A stretch of 64,000 nucleotides of DNA from Artemia franciscana (taxonomy: Eukaryota > Arthropoda > Branchiopoda > Anostraca > Artemiidae): assembly GCF_032884065.1 (NCBI RefSeq), contig NC_088879.1:16994489-17058488 (forward strand), written 5' to 3'. Of the stretch, positions 46,785 to 57,584 are shown piece after piece. Numbering within the stretch: position 1 is the stretch's first letter; every line of letters begins with the position of its first letter. The notes below the pieces were generated by a model, which was not told where the DNA came from, made no database searches, and was given only the letters and a program-made list of their open reading frames with translations. The translations under genes were made by a program, and so were the position numbers.

Positions 46785-47361
46785 CTGTAATTCAGAGAGA
46801 AAGAAAGAAAAAGAAGGGCAAAAATCAAAGAGGGAGACAAAGTATTCAGAAACAAAAACAGTTAATTAAATTATTTTCTTTTCATCTTCTTCTTGCATAA
46901 AACTCTTATGACCTCGCCCTCCCCATATCCCTCTTCCTCCCTACCTCTGTCCAGAGGCAGTTTTTGGGGAGGGACAGAGGGGGCACTTGTCCATGGTGCA
47001 GAAATTTTAGGGACACAAAACTTTAAATCAATCATGTAACGGCTACAATAACGTAGTCCTTTTTTGTATATTTTGTAGACGGCACAGTTCATAAATCGAA
47101 AATATTAATACATTACTAATTATTTAGTAAAATGAAAATAAATAAAAAATGATAATTAAATTAGAGTAATTAATAGTAATTTAAATAAGTTAAACAATAC
47201 AAAAAAAGTATTAATCAATTAATAAATTTAAAATATTTTGTTAATAAAATCAAAATTCTGTCAAAATTTAGTTTGCACTAATCAAAATTTTGCCCCAGCC
47301 ACAAGAGATGCGAGAACCAGCACTGCCCCACTTCCAACTGTACGAGCACGATCATACTCAC

Positions 47362-47404
47362 CTTGGCCATACATTTCTATCTTTCCCAGCTGATACCAAG
47401 TTCC
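47362..47404 (-). CDS. Possible 43-nt exon of the same minus-strand gene
   Basis: Flanked by TTCTTTAAG and GTGAGTAT. Joined in phase to the exon 47496-47601 it would encode about 14 codons with NLVSAGKDRNVW. It leaves two bases, which do not fit the phase-0 start of the exon at 46784, so another exon is needed between them. An alternative frame reads through the donor for 48 codons, so this exon is uncertain. Confidence 0.35.
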
Positions 47405-47495
47405 CTTAAAGAAGTAAAAAGAAAACATTTCTGTTTTTGAGTGGAAGAGGGGGTAGAAAAAACATTTATATCCTGGATTCTAAAAAGGCACTCAC

Positions 47496-47601
47496 TTAAA
47501 GCTTCAGCAATATTTCCCACTAGGCTAGCATCATCTGGTCTCCTTAACTTTGCTGTTGATCTTTCGAATTGTAGAGTATTCTTTATTTTATTTGAAGCCG
47601 C
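47496..47601 (-). CDS. Exon of an unidentified minus-strand gene
   Basis: CTTTGTAG precedes and GTGAGTG follows a 106-nt open segment. It encodes AASNKIKNTLQFERSTAKLR and then RPDDASLVGNIAEAL, predicted to be mostly helical. Both splice sites match the consensus well. The family is not recognised. Its acceptor and first five bases lie at the edge of a 235-bp tandem duplication that extends upstream of the exon. Confidence 0.55.
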
Positions 47602-48060
47602 CTACAAAGGAAAAAATGAGTGATTCAGAAGCCAATCGAAAAAATACATATTTTACATTCTTTCAGGCATCAGCCAGAGGGCATTATTTTTTCGTCCACT
47701 GTGTCCCTGACATAACCAAAATACTTGACTAACCTAAAAACAAGATTTATTTCTAAAAAGTATTAAAATTCATTAAAAAAAATAATAATTATCTAAATAA
47801 TGAAAATAATACAAAGGAAACAAAGGAAAAAGCCGCCTACAAAGGAAAAAAATGAGTGATTCAGAAGCCAATCGAAAAAACACATATTTTACATTCTTTG
47901 AGGCATCATCCAGAGGGCATTATTTTTTCGTCCACTGTGTCCCTGACATAACCAAAATACTTGACTAACCTAAAAACAAGATTTATTTCCAAAAAGTATT
48001 AAAATTCATTAAAAAAAATAATAATTATCTAAATATTGATAATAATATAAACAACAAAAT
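47597..48060. repeat. 235-bp tandem duplication across a splice acceptor
   Basis: The block beginning GCCGCCTACAAAGG at 47597 recurs at 47832 almost unchanged, up to about 48050. It contains the 3' splice site and first five bases of the exon 47496-47601, plus intron sequence. Few differences (for example CATCAGCC against CATCATCC) suggest a recent event. Confidence 0.85.
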
Positions 48061-49234
48061 GATAAATAACATATAAAACTGTAAATTTAATAACATATAT
48101 GAATTTCATAACGTATCTACATATGATGTAAAAACTGCACAACATAATATAAATTTGATAATAGTATATAAAACTAAATAATTTTTTTTTGGATAATATT
48201 TTGACAAATCCCAGTTGAACATGAAGCGTTTTGCGTTCTCCAGGTTGGCGAAGTATCTAAGGTTGGCCACTAAGGCCCAAACTATAGTTTATGCTCTTTA
48301 ACATCCATATATTTAATCAGCTTTTTGAGTGTGGCTTTTAATATAAAGCACCTTTTTAAGGCAAGTTTTTCTTTTTCAAAGAAGAAAAATCATCACCCTG
48401 CATTCACCGTCAAAAAATCTAAGTCACAAAACTTCTCTTTCTTCCTTAAAAGCGTGTTAGTTCGCCAGAAATCCATAAGTGTTTTTTCTTTTTTAGCCAA
48501 TTTCTTTTTCATTAACCGCCTTATTTAATCCCAAAAATCTTAATAAAATTAAAATCTTATTTCAAATTCTACAACTATATAAATCTAATGTATTTGTTCT
48601 AAAAAGAATATAATATATTATAATATACAATAACATAACCGGGTATAATATCAAATAATATACTGTATAATAACAATAATACGCTTAAATAATAACAGTA
48701 AAATAATAAGAATAGTTTAAATAGTATAATCTAAAAATATAATCATGAAGAATAATTGATGTAATATTTAATAATAAAATAATATGATAAAAATAATATT
48801 TATAATTAAACAGAATTTGAAATTTAATAGAATCATTTTCTTATCCCGATTTATTAAACCAAAGCTACATCAACCCATGAAAGCTAATATAAAATCATTA
48901 TTACTTTTGAGCATAAACAACTGCGTGTAACAGGTTAATTCCTAAAATCCTTCTTAATTTCAAGTCCAATTAACAGGTTGGAACAGTTTAAGAGTGCCTG
49001 AAGTTTGAGCTTGATAGTTTCGAAAAGTATTTGAACTTAACAAAAGGAGGTTCAAAACAGCAGTTATCTCCATTTGACACAAATATGAATCATTGAATGT
49101 TCGAGTTGGGCTTTTCATATAAACTAGGAAGTTATAAAGAGAGGATTATTCTTTATAACACTGAATCATTATGACAAAACTTCACTTGTTCTGTTTTATG
49201 TAGCAACTGGTATAACTATTCTCTATTAATTTTT
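48061..49234. other. Very AT-rich, no gene
   Basis: Long ATAATA-rich stretch. A 26-codon frame at 48221-48301 (+) is open, but nothing else supports it. Confidence 0.4.
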
Positions 49235-51211
49235 TATGGCACTTGGTATTAACCAAGTGACATATAGCAGTCGCCAATTCTGTCGGTCTGTCTGTCGGTC
49301 TGTCGGTCTGTCTGTCGGTCCCGGTTTTGCTATAGGCACTTCCAGGTAAGCTAGGACGATGAAATTTGGCAAGCGTATCAGGGACCGGACCAGATTAAAT
49401 TAAAAATAGTCGTTTTCCCGATTTGACCATCTGGGGGGGAGTGGGGGCCCGGTTAATTCGCAAAAAATAGAAAAAATTAAGTATTTTTAACTTATCAGCG
49501 GGTATTTGGATATTAATGAAATTTAATGTTTGGAATGATATTGTGTCTTAGAGCTTTTATTTTAAATCGCGACCGGATCTGATGACATTGGGGGGAGTTG
49601 GAGGGAGAAAACCTAAAGTCCCGGTTCTGCTACTTTAGGCACTTCCAGGTAAGCTAGGACGATGAAATTTGGCAAGCGTATCAGGGACCGGACCAGATTA
49701 AATTAGAAATAGTCATTTTCCCGATTTGACCATCGGGGGGGGGGGGAGTAGGGGCCGGTTAATTCGGAAAAATAGAAAAAATGAAGTATTTTTAACTTAT
49801 GAGCGGGTGATTGGATCTTAATGAAATTTGATGTTTGGAATGATATTGTGTCTCAGAGCTCTTATTTTAAATCCCGACTGGGTCTGATGACATTGGGGGG
49901 AGTTGGAGGGGGGAAACCTAAAATCTTGGAAAACACTTAGAGTAGAGGGATCGGGATGAAACTTGATGGGAAAAATAAGCGCAAGTCCTAGATACATGAT
50001 TGACATGATCGGAACTTATTTGCTCTCTTAGGGGTAGTTGGGGGGGGGGGGAGTAAGTCTTAAAAATTGGAAAAATGAGGTATTTTCAACTTACGAACGG
50101 GTGATCGGATCTCAATGAAATTTGATGTTTAGAAGGATATCGTGTCTTAGAGCTCTTATTTTAAATCCCGACCGGATCTGGTGATGGGGGCGGTGAGTTG
50201 GGAGGGGGAAACCTAAAACTTGGAAAACACTTAGAGTGGAGGGATCGGGATGAAACATGGTGGGAAAAATAAACACAAGTCCTAGATAGATGATTGACAT
50301 AAACGGAACGGATCCGCTCTCTTTTGGGTAGTTGGGGGGGGGGGGGTTAATCCTGAAAAATTAGAAAAAATGAGGTATTTTTAATTTACGAACAGGTGAT
50401 TGGATCTCCATGAAATTTGATTTTTAGAAGGATATCGTGGCTCAAAGCTCTTATTTTAAATCCTGACCGGATCTGGTGACATTGGGGGAAGTTTGGGGTG
50501 GGGAGACCTAAAATGATGGGAAACGCTTAGATTGGAGGGATTGGGATGAAACTTGGTTGGAAAAATAAGCAAAAGTCTTGCATACGTAATTTACATAATT
50601 GGAACGGATCCGCTCAATTGCGGGGGGGGGGTAATTCTGAAAAATAAGAAAAATAACGTATTTTTAACTTACGAAGGAGTGATCGGATCTTCATGAAACT
50701 TCATATTTAGAAGGACCTCGTAACTCTGATATCTTATTTTAAATCTCAACCGGATCAAACGTAATTGGGGGGGGGGGGCAGTTGGGGGGACCGGAAATCT
50801 TAGAAAATACTTAAAGCGGTGAGATCAGGATGAAACTGGATGGGAAGAATAGAAACCTGTCTAAGATACGTGACTGACATAACTGGACCGGATCTGCTCT
50901 CTTTGGTGGAATTGGGAGGGGGGAGGTAATTTTGAAAATTGAGGTATTTGTAACTTACGAAAGGGTGACCAGATCTTAATGAAATTTGATATTTAGAAGG
51001 ATCTTGTGCTATAAAGTTTAACTTTAGGTTCTGACCTTCTCACAAGTGCCAAATGAGCTCTTGGCTCTTGGCTCTTCCGACCTCGTACCATATGAGCTCT
51101 CGGCTCTTCCGACCTCGTCCAAATGAGCTCTTGGCTCTTCCGACCTCGTACCATATGAGCTCTCGGCTCTTCCGAACTCGTCACAAGTGCCATATGAGCT
51201 CTTAGCTCTTG
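49235..51211 (+). mobile_element. Family A element, copy 4 (head duplicated, tail repeats expanded)
   Basis: Complete copy with both ends. The first ~300 bp after the hairpin occur twice (49320-49619 and 49620 onward, junction CCTAAAGTCCCGGTT), a junction shared with copy 5. The tail (51025-51211) holds several tandem units of about 30 bp with GAGCTCTYGGCTCTTCCGA, more than in the other copies. Confidence 0.85.
51025..51211 (+). repeat. Tandem ~30-bp GAGCTC units in the tail of family A copy 4
   Basis: Alternating units with CCATATGAGCTCTCGGCTC and CAAATGAGCTCTTGGCTC. The other copies have two units or so here. Confidence 0.8.
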
Positions 51212-51243
51212 TTTTTTTACCTTTTAGTTTCATTATCCTACAA

Positions 51244-51464
51244 CAATGGTTCATTAAACGAAAGCCGTATCAAAATTCAAAAGCACATTCTATAGATTAT
51301 GAGCAAGCGTTCATTTCTGTCAATAGAAGAGCTTTTGAAAAGCTTTTATTCTTGTATGCTAAACCAGACAAATACACTAAAGTGATTAGTGCTATGTACA
51401 AGAATAACACAGCTGCGGTTAAGGTAGGAAATGAAGTTAGCAACTGGTTTTGTATTGAATCATA
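51244..51464 (+). pseudogene. RTE-type RT fragment (motif A region)
   Basis: Encodes SIDYEQAFISVNRRAFEKLL and then AMYKNNTAAVKVGNEVSNWF, the segment around catalytic motif A of RTE LINEs. Truncated by family A tail sequence on the left and family B sequence on the right. Confidence 0.75.
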
Positions 51465-51760
51465 GGAGCTTGAAGCTTCTACAGTAGGGTTCTCTAATAC
51501 GCTGAATCTGATGGCGTGATTTTCGTTAAGATTCTATGACTTCTAGGGGCGTTTCCCCCTATTTTCTAAAATAACGCAAATTTTCTCAGGCTCGTAACTT
51601 TTGATGGGTAAGACTAAACTTGATGAAACTTATATATTTAAAATCAGCATTAAAATGCGATTCTTTTGATGTAGGCATTGGTATCAAAATTCCATTTTTT
51701 AGAGTTTTGGTTACTATTGAGCCGGGTCGCTCCTTTTCGTTACCACGAACTGTTTGATTC
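51465..51760 (-). mobile_element. Family B fragment with terminal hairpin, copy 6
   Basis: Runs from TAGGAGCTTGAAGCTTCTAC to TTCGTTACCACGAACTGTTT, the hairpin end of family B, on the minus strand, wedged between RTE and RT fragments. One hairpin arm is shortened. Confidence 0.75.
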
Positions 51761-52655
51761 CGTTGCTATCACAAATCTACGCACCATGGGTGCGCAAAAA
51801 CATATTCTCCTTTTAGTGATCAATTTTTTACAAGCCCGCTATCAGTGCGTTTACAGTCTTTTCCCAGGAGATACCGACTCCGAATGGGTCGAGCTTACAT
51901 GCGGAGCCCCACAAGGTACTAAGCTCGCTAGTCTACTGTTTTTGGCAGTGATAAATTTCATCCTTTCCGGCTATGAAGAAAGATTTAAGTATGTAGACGA
52001 CTTGTCAGTCCTACTGATGTACATTGTTGAGAAGTTTGAGGCTGTCCCCCAATTCTGTAACGAAATAATCAACAACTTCAAAGATGAATGTACTGCGAAC
52101 AGCCTCCAAATCAACGAAGGAAAGACTAAAATCCTTCGTTTTAATCCCCTGAAGAGAGACTGTGTGCCCTCTTCCTCCTTATCCTAGTGAATCTTCGGCA
52201 GTAGTGCTTGGTGTCAAGTTTAGCATCGACTGCTCTTTCAGCCTCCATGTCGATATAATTATCAACAAGGCAAATAGTGCGATGCGGACACTTATACTAA
52301 TGCGTCGATTTGGTTTTTCAATGACACAACTAAGGATAGCCTATCTTACTTACATTCGACCAATTTTAGAGTATGCATGTCCCGTATGGGGCCCACAAGT
52401 CAATAACACTATTTACCTAAGTGACCAGCTTGAGTCAATACAAAAAAGAGCAGTAAAAGTAATATTGTGCGATGCTTTTACCGAATATAAGTTAGCATTA
52501 TCCACTTTACAAATTCCCTCTCTTCAAGAGCGTCGTCTCAGTTTAATCCTTGAATTTGGCCAATATCTTCTCAGAAGTGATAAATACAGATCGATACTAC
52601 CACCAGTTTTAGTGAAACATCGAAGTACTAGGTCGAAGAAATTTGACACCATATT
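51742..52655 (+). pseudogene. Non-LTR reverse transcriptase fragment A
   Basis: The first frame has CGAPQGTKLASLLFL and the catalytic KYVDDLSVL (YVDD at 51990-52001), then ILRFNPLKRD. The second frame (from about 52162) continues LGVKFSIDCSFSLHVDI and RPILEYACPVWGP. A frameshift near 52165-52190 separates them. 5'-truncated before motif A. Same family as 31924-32700. Confidence 0.8.
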
Positions 52656-53680
52656 ATCCTTTGTGCTTTAGATGTTGCTCGTGCTTTCGACTCATGCATT
52701 TTTTCCCAAGTTTTATTTGAAGCGCATAAAAGAGAGGGTAAATTTTTGTATAGTAAAGTGCCTTTTGTATATGTACCATCACCTTAAGGCGAAGTTAAAG
52801 GGGGGATCTTCCCTTTTTGATATTTTGAAAGGAGTCCGTCAAGGTGGCCTTACCTCACCTTCTTTATTTAACAACTCTGTTTTAAATGCCCAAAATTCTG
52901 TTAATTTTAGTTGTATTCACCGTGGATTTAACTTGTCTTTAATAACTTTTGCAGATGACGTTTTGAATCTAAGCCGTATTTTTAGTGGATGTGAAAACGC
53001 GTTTAATCAGCTTTACAATGAATATAAAAATATTGGACTTTCTTTCAACATAGAAAAAACTGCCATTGTAGCTTCCAATTTTAAAGAGACAAATGACCCT
53101 ATTTTTTTTATCTTTAGCTAATGTTCAAGTCCCCCTTTCTCAAAAATTAGTTTACCTTGGAACGCCTATTGGAAAAAATATGAAAGAAACTGTGAAATTA
53201 CCCCTTGAAAATTTGAAGAAAAAACTGAGAATTGCTTATGCTTCAATTGTATCTAATATTAAACATATTGATAAATTAAATCTTGCGAAAATTTATAATA
53301 GCCTAGTTGTACCTCATCTTCTTTCTCTTTGTCCGGTTTGGAAGTTTTTTAGTGAACCTCAGAAACTATCTGTTCGTAGAGTATATTTTCGTTATGCTAA
53401 ATTCCTTCTCAGTTACCCTCCTTGGACTAGAAATAGTTACTTAATGAACAAATTCCGCCTAGTTTCTCCTACATCTATTATTGATAAAAGGCTTCATGAT
53501 TTTCGTTCTTCTATGTCGATAGTGTCTCACCCATGGTCAGCATTACTTATTTCATTGTTTGTTTGTGTTGATTTGTAGCTTTTTTTTCTCTTATTACTCC
53601 ATCTTAAGGGCGTTCCGCCCTCTTTTTTATAGATGGGTTATAAATAAATTGATTGATTGATTGATTGATTGTTATTTGAT
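52656..53680 (+). pseudogene. Non-LTR reverse transcriptase fragment B with (TTGA)n tail
   Basis: Starts abruptly with LDVARAFDS (motif A), then GVRQGGLTSPSLFN, the catalytic FADDVLNLS near 52948, and QKLVYLGTPIGKN. Three frames are used in turn. The 3' end carries TAAATTGATTGATTGATTGA (53645-53672), a simple-repeat tail typical of target-primed LINE insertion. It lies directly against fragment A but is a different RT type. Confidence 0.8.
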
Positions 53681-53906
53681 AAGTTTACGGGACCACAACA
53701 TCTATGGTTTTAATGTGGCATATTATCTTTTTTATATATTGCTAAGCTTTTGTGTTGTTATTGGACATATAGCCGCCATCTTTTCTCGTCATTTTAAAAT
53801 GAGGCAAGACTATGGCTTCCTCTGTTTTGTTTTTTAATTTATATATGAAAAAAGATAATAAATAGTTATGTTTGAACAGATGTAAATATGTCTTATTTTG
53901 TTTCAG

Positions 53907-54483
53907 TTTGAATATGTATAATCGAAATGATAATGCTTATGGTGACGAAAGGAGAAGATGGAATGCAGATGATCGCTACACACAGTCGAGTAGATATCAA
54001 GATACAGGAATTTCCAGTGGCCTCAGAGGAAATGACTATCAAAGCCGTCAAAGTCTAATGTCCACAAATTATGATGACATTCGTTATTTTAATGCAAATT
54101 CGGGAAGAGTAGCTCTTCTTCAAGAAAACGAGATGAGGAGGCAAGAAACTTTGGAGCGCCGATCTGATTCCTATGGAAGTGGAGGTCAATATGGAGGCTT
54201 CAGAGTGAGAGGTGACCGCCCTAGAAAGTCCGTTTATGATGAAGGTCCTTATCATAGACAGGAAACTGAGAGATATCCTCCAAGAAGAGAAGAACCACTA
54301 AGAGGAAGAGGGTTGCTTGGGGAGCCTGAACAGCAATTTCTTCGACCTCAACCCAACATGGTCCATCAAATGGAATCTGAAGCCAAGCTGGCTTTGGCTA
54401 ATACTCTGATTAATGCCCTTGTTCAGAGTCAGCAACAACCTGTACTTCCAACCCCGGCACCTTGGATGGCCCAACCACTTATG
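53907..54483 (+). CDS. Arg/Gly-rich protein, N-terminal exon (unidentified)
   Basis: After TTTGTTTCAG the frame opens with ATG at 53914 and runs to a GTAGGTA donor at 54484 in phase 0. The protein starts MYNRNDNAYGDERRRW and is rich in Arg, Ser, Tyr, Gly and Gln (for example RYPPRREEPLRGRGLLG). It then has a helical, hydrophobic segment SEAKLALANTLINALVQS and a Pro-rich end. This is the composition of nuclear RNA-binding or matrix proteins (AKAP8/ZNF326-like in style), but no domain identifies it. The frame upstream of the ATG is open within the exon, so the true start could lie in an earlier exon. Confidence 0.65.
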
Positions 54484-54644
54484 GTAGGTATAATAGTTTT
54501 TTTATTGTTGCTTTTGCAAATTGTTACTAAAATATTAGAGTTTGGATCCATTTATCCAAAATATATTTTTCAAAAACTGCAGCACCGAACCTTCTGAGAC
54601 CTCTCCCGACGTACTATCCAATATTTTTCCCAGCTATCGGCCAG

Positions 54645-54965
54645 GAGCCGTCCTGACCGAGTGGATTGGTGCGCTGGATTCGGGATCCTTTGTCTGAGAG
54701 GACGCTGGTTTGAATCCCGGTGTATCCAATTCTTCAGTTTGGGATGGGGGTCAGTGGCGTGACCCTGTAAGCTTAGCCAGAGTTGGCCCTGCTCTAAATG
54801 GGTACCTGGAGAAATCTGAGGAAAGTAAACAGGAAGGGTGTGCGGAAGCACAGGATGGCTGGCCCCCAACCCCCCATGGAACTTCCTGGCTGAAGGGCCA
54901 AGAAACGGAGATCAGCACCGCCGGTAGGGACTGTAAAGTCTAATGCCGTATCTTTTACCTTTTTT
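54645..54965 (+). mobile_element. tRNA-derived SINE, complete
   Basis: The head has a type-2 tRNA-like pol III promoter: A box TGACCGAGTGG with an extended arm, and B box GGTTTGAATCC about 50 bp later, as in tRNA-Leu/Ser. The body includes GTAAACAGGAAGGGTGTGCG and CTGGCTGAAGGGCC, ending in TCTTTTACC and a T-run. Truncated relatives lie at 23084-23247 and 43962-44052. Confidence 0.75.
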
Positions 54966-55655
54966 ATCAAATATATTGTACAACTTTCCAATATGTTTAC
55001 CCCTAGCAATTTATTTCCAATATATTTGTAAATCCAAGCATGATTAACACTGAATAACTTGAAAGAACCTCAACACAACTATTCCATTTTAATTCAAATA
55101 TTAAACGGAATTTTCCTCCTCCACTATCTATTCGAAGCTTATGTTTATTTGTATTTGCTTTAAATAATATAATTATCCAGGTAAATGCCTTCAAAGTAAT
55201 TGGTAAATATTAAAAAAAAAAAAATCTCGAATAAACTGCCCAGCACTGATTTACAGATATAACTTTAGATTACCCATGCTTATTAAAATTTTTGGTTTTG
55301 GTAGGGTTTCCTAGGTATCATAATATTGCTAGGATGTCATAAATTGTGTATGCACATTTATCTCACCGTGGGAGGGTGCTAAAACGCCAAAAGCAACATT
55401 TTAAAGTCACAATTTTTATGCGCGAAAGTTCGGACAAGTCCTATTGTGAAACGCCCCTTCCCTATTTTTCATCCGTGACTGTGCCCTCACGTATTTGGAA
55501 CTAGAAGAAACTTTTAGTTCTTCTTCTCTTCTCTCTCTTTCTATTATGTTCTTTTTCCCTTTTCGACTTGTTTCACCCTATTCTTTCTAAAAAAAAATAG
55601 ATGGAAGGGACAAATTCATTTATCTTTTATTGAGCATCTTTTCAATTATTACTGG

Positions 55656-55756
<101 letters not shown>

Positions 55757-56691
55757 TTTTCAAATTAATCCCAAATTTAAGCTTATAATGTAAAGGCATC
55801 AGAAAAAAATGTTACAAACATTTTTATTTAAAAAAAAAAGTGCTATAAACATTTGAAGAAACGCTATAAACAAGTGAATCATGTAATAAATATATGGAAT
55901 TAAAGAAAAAAATATTTAAAATATTAAGGTTTCATAAGGGATAAATTAGCTCATAGCCTAAACCCATCCCCCCTTGTCTATGCATCAGTCGTCTTGGTCA
56001 GTGTTATGCTAGATCTGTTCCTTCGAATTTTTTATTCGAATTTGAATAATCGGTAGGCCTTTCTAAAGACAATCTGAACTACTGTATCCTTTACATTTTC
56101 TAATATTCTTAATTAAAAAAAAATTTAATGGCCTGTGTATTTATTTGCTATTAAGTGTTAAATCTTTTCCTTTTTTTGCAATTTGACTTAACAAAAAAAT
56201 CTCATTCTAAAATTCCATCTATCCTTTTTTCTTCAAATTTGTTAAGAATTATTTTTCAGTCTGTCGGGCATTCAAGTCCTTAACGTTCTTAGCCTGAGTT
56301 CTAGAGGCTTGAGTTTATTGTAGAGTAAACACCATCTATTGGTAGTGTGGGACTGTATCCGCTTTGAGGCTTATCTTCATTTTCGTCTTCACTTAATGTC
56401 TTGAATCCAGTTATAGCTACTTTGGAGAAGTTCCCTCAACTTGCAACAGGCTTTATGACTGCGCTTTTTTCAAGAATGTTCCCCCTACCCAATAAATTTC
56501 GATGGTACGCACTCAGGTTTGTAAAAATTCACTCGCTTAAAATTAGTATGTACCAGTAATTCCAACTCACGAGATCGTAGTTATATTCAAAAATGTGCTC
56601 TTCAATATCCAAGGGGTATGTTCCCTCTCCCAATTAATACCCAAAGTATGTACTCAAAAAACCCTTTGTCTTATTCAGATATTAATTCCAG

Positions 56692-56790
56692 AATGCATCA
56701 CTTTTTGGAGGGGGAGTTCGAGGAAGACGCGATGAACCGCGCTATCGGAGGGATGAAGCTCGTGGTTATGGGCAAAAGATGACAAGAAAG
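56692..56790 (+). CDS. Arg/Gly-rich protein, second exon
   Basis: AATTCCAG precedes and GTAGTTT follows 99 nt that continue in phase from 54483: NASLFGGGVRGRRDEPRYRR, then DEARGYGQKMTRK. The matching phase and the same Arg/Gly character support the join. Later exons must lie beyond the (AT)n and LINE insertions or outside the window. Confidence 0.65.
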
Positions 56791-56935
56791 GTAGTTTTTA
56801 CTATTTTCCCAGTGGTTTATCTATATTTTTCCCTTTATTTGTTTTTCTTTTCAATACTTTACCCTCAGCATTTCCTTGAATTCATTGTCTTTTTAAAAAA
56901 AGCTTTATGAACATAATTTTTCAAGAAAGTTGATG

Positions 56936-57029
<94 letters not shown>

Positions 57030-57031
57030 GG
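56936..57031. repeat. (AT)n microsatellite
   Basis: About 95 bp, interrupted once by GTATATATATATATG. Confidence 0.95.
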
Positions 57032-57039
57032 ACAGGCAG

Positions 57040-57350
57040 TCATGTCGTCAATAAGTATAAGTCGTCATTTACCAAACAATAGAAAAAATAATATAGACAA
57101 ACAATTCAGAGGCAACACCCAACATAAGGGCTCATCAGGAGAATACACTGGCCTATATAGGGTTTCGCCACTCTAAATTCTCTACCCAGCACAGTGTTGT
57201 GGCTACCACAGAATATCCATGGCATCCCGCGTCAGGTATCACCCCCAAAATACATGCCTATGAGAAAAAAAAGCAAATGTAAAACAACCAAGTAAAACCA
57301 AAACAAGCTTATCCTGTTAATATATCCCTCCCTTTAGCAACAATAGGTAA
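57040..57350 (-). repeat. Possible Penelope-like element end with CTGATGAG motif
   Basis: The minus strand contains CTCCTGATGAGCCCTTATG followed by TTGGGTG, a small hairpin (CCC/GGG) after CTGATGAG. The pattern recalls the hammerhead motifs in Penelope-like terminal repeats but lacks an intact CGAAA. Confidence 0.3.
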
Positions 57351-57584
57351 ACTAAATATTATAGATTTTACCAAATCACAAATATTAACACATTGCAAAA
57401 ACCTGAATGAACTAAACAATTATAGAATTCATCTTTACCATGGGGCTAATATATATATATATTTCAATCTTCTATATATTCTATCATTTTCTTTAGCGTA
57501 TTTACGGGGTTTGGTCTAAAACAGGAGTTCTATTTGGAGAGTGTATGGAAAGTATTTGTATAAATATACAAGTATAAAGTATAA

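Noticed and set aside
47650-47990. Exon-like segment inside the 235-bp duplication (minus strand, after TTTTTAG)
   Set aside because: One frame reads well but stops; the frame that stays open to a GT does not fit the phase of the next exon. Present twice only because of the duplication.
48221-48301. 26-codon frame with ATG and stop (+)
   Set aside because: No conservation or promoter evidence in an AT-rich region; expected by chance.
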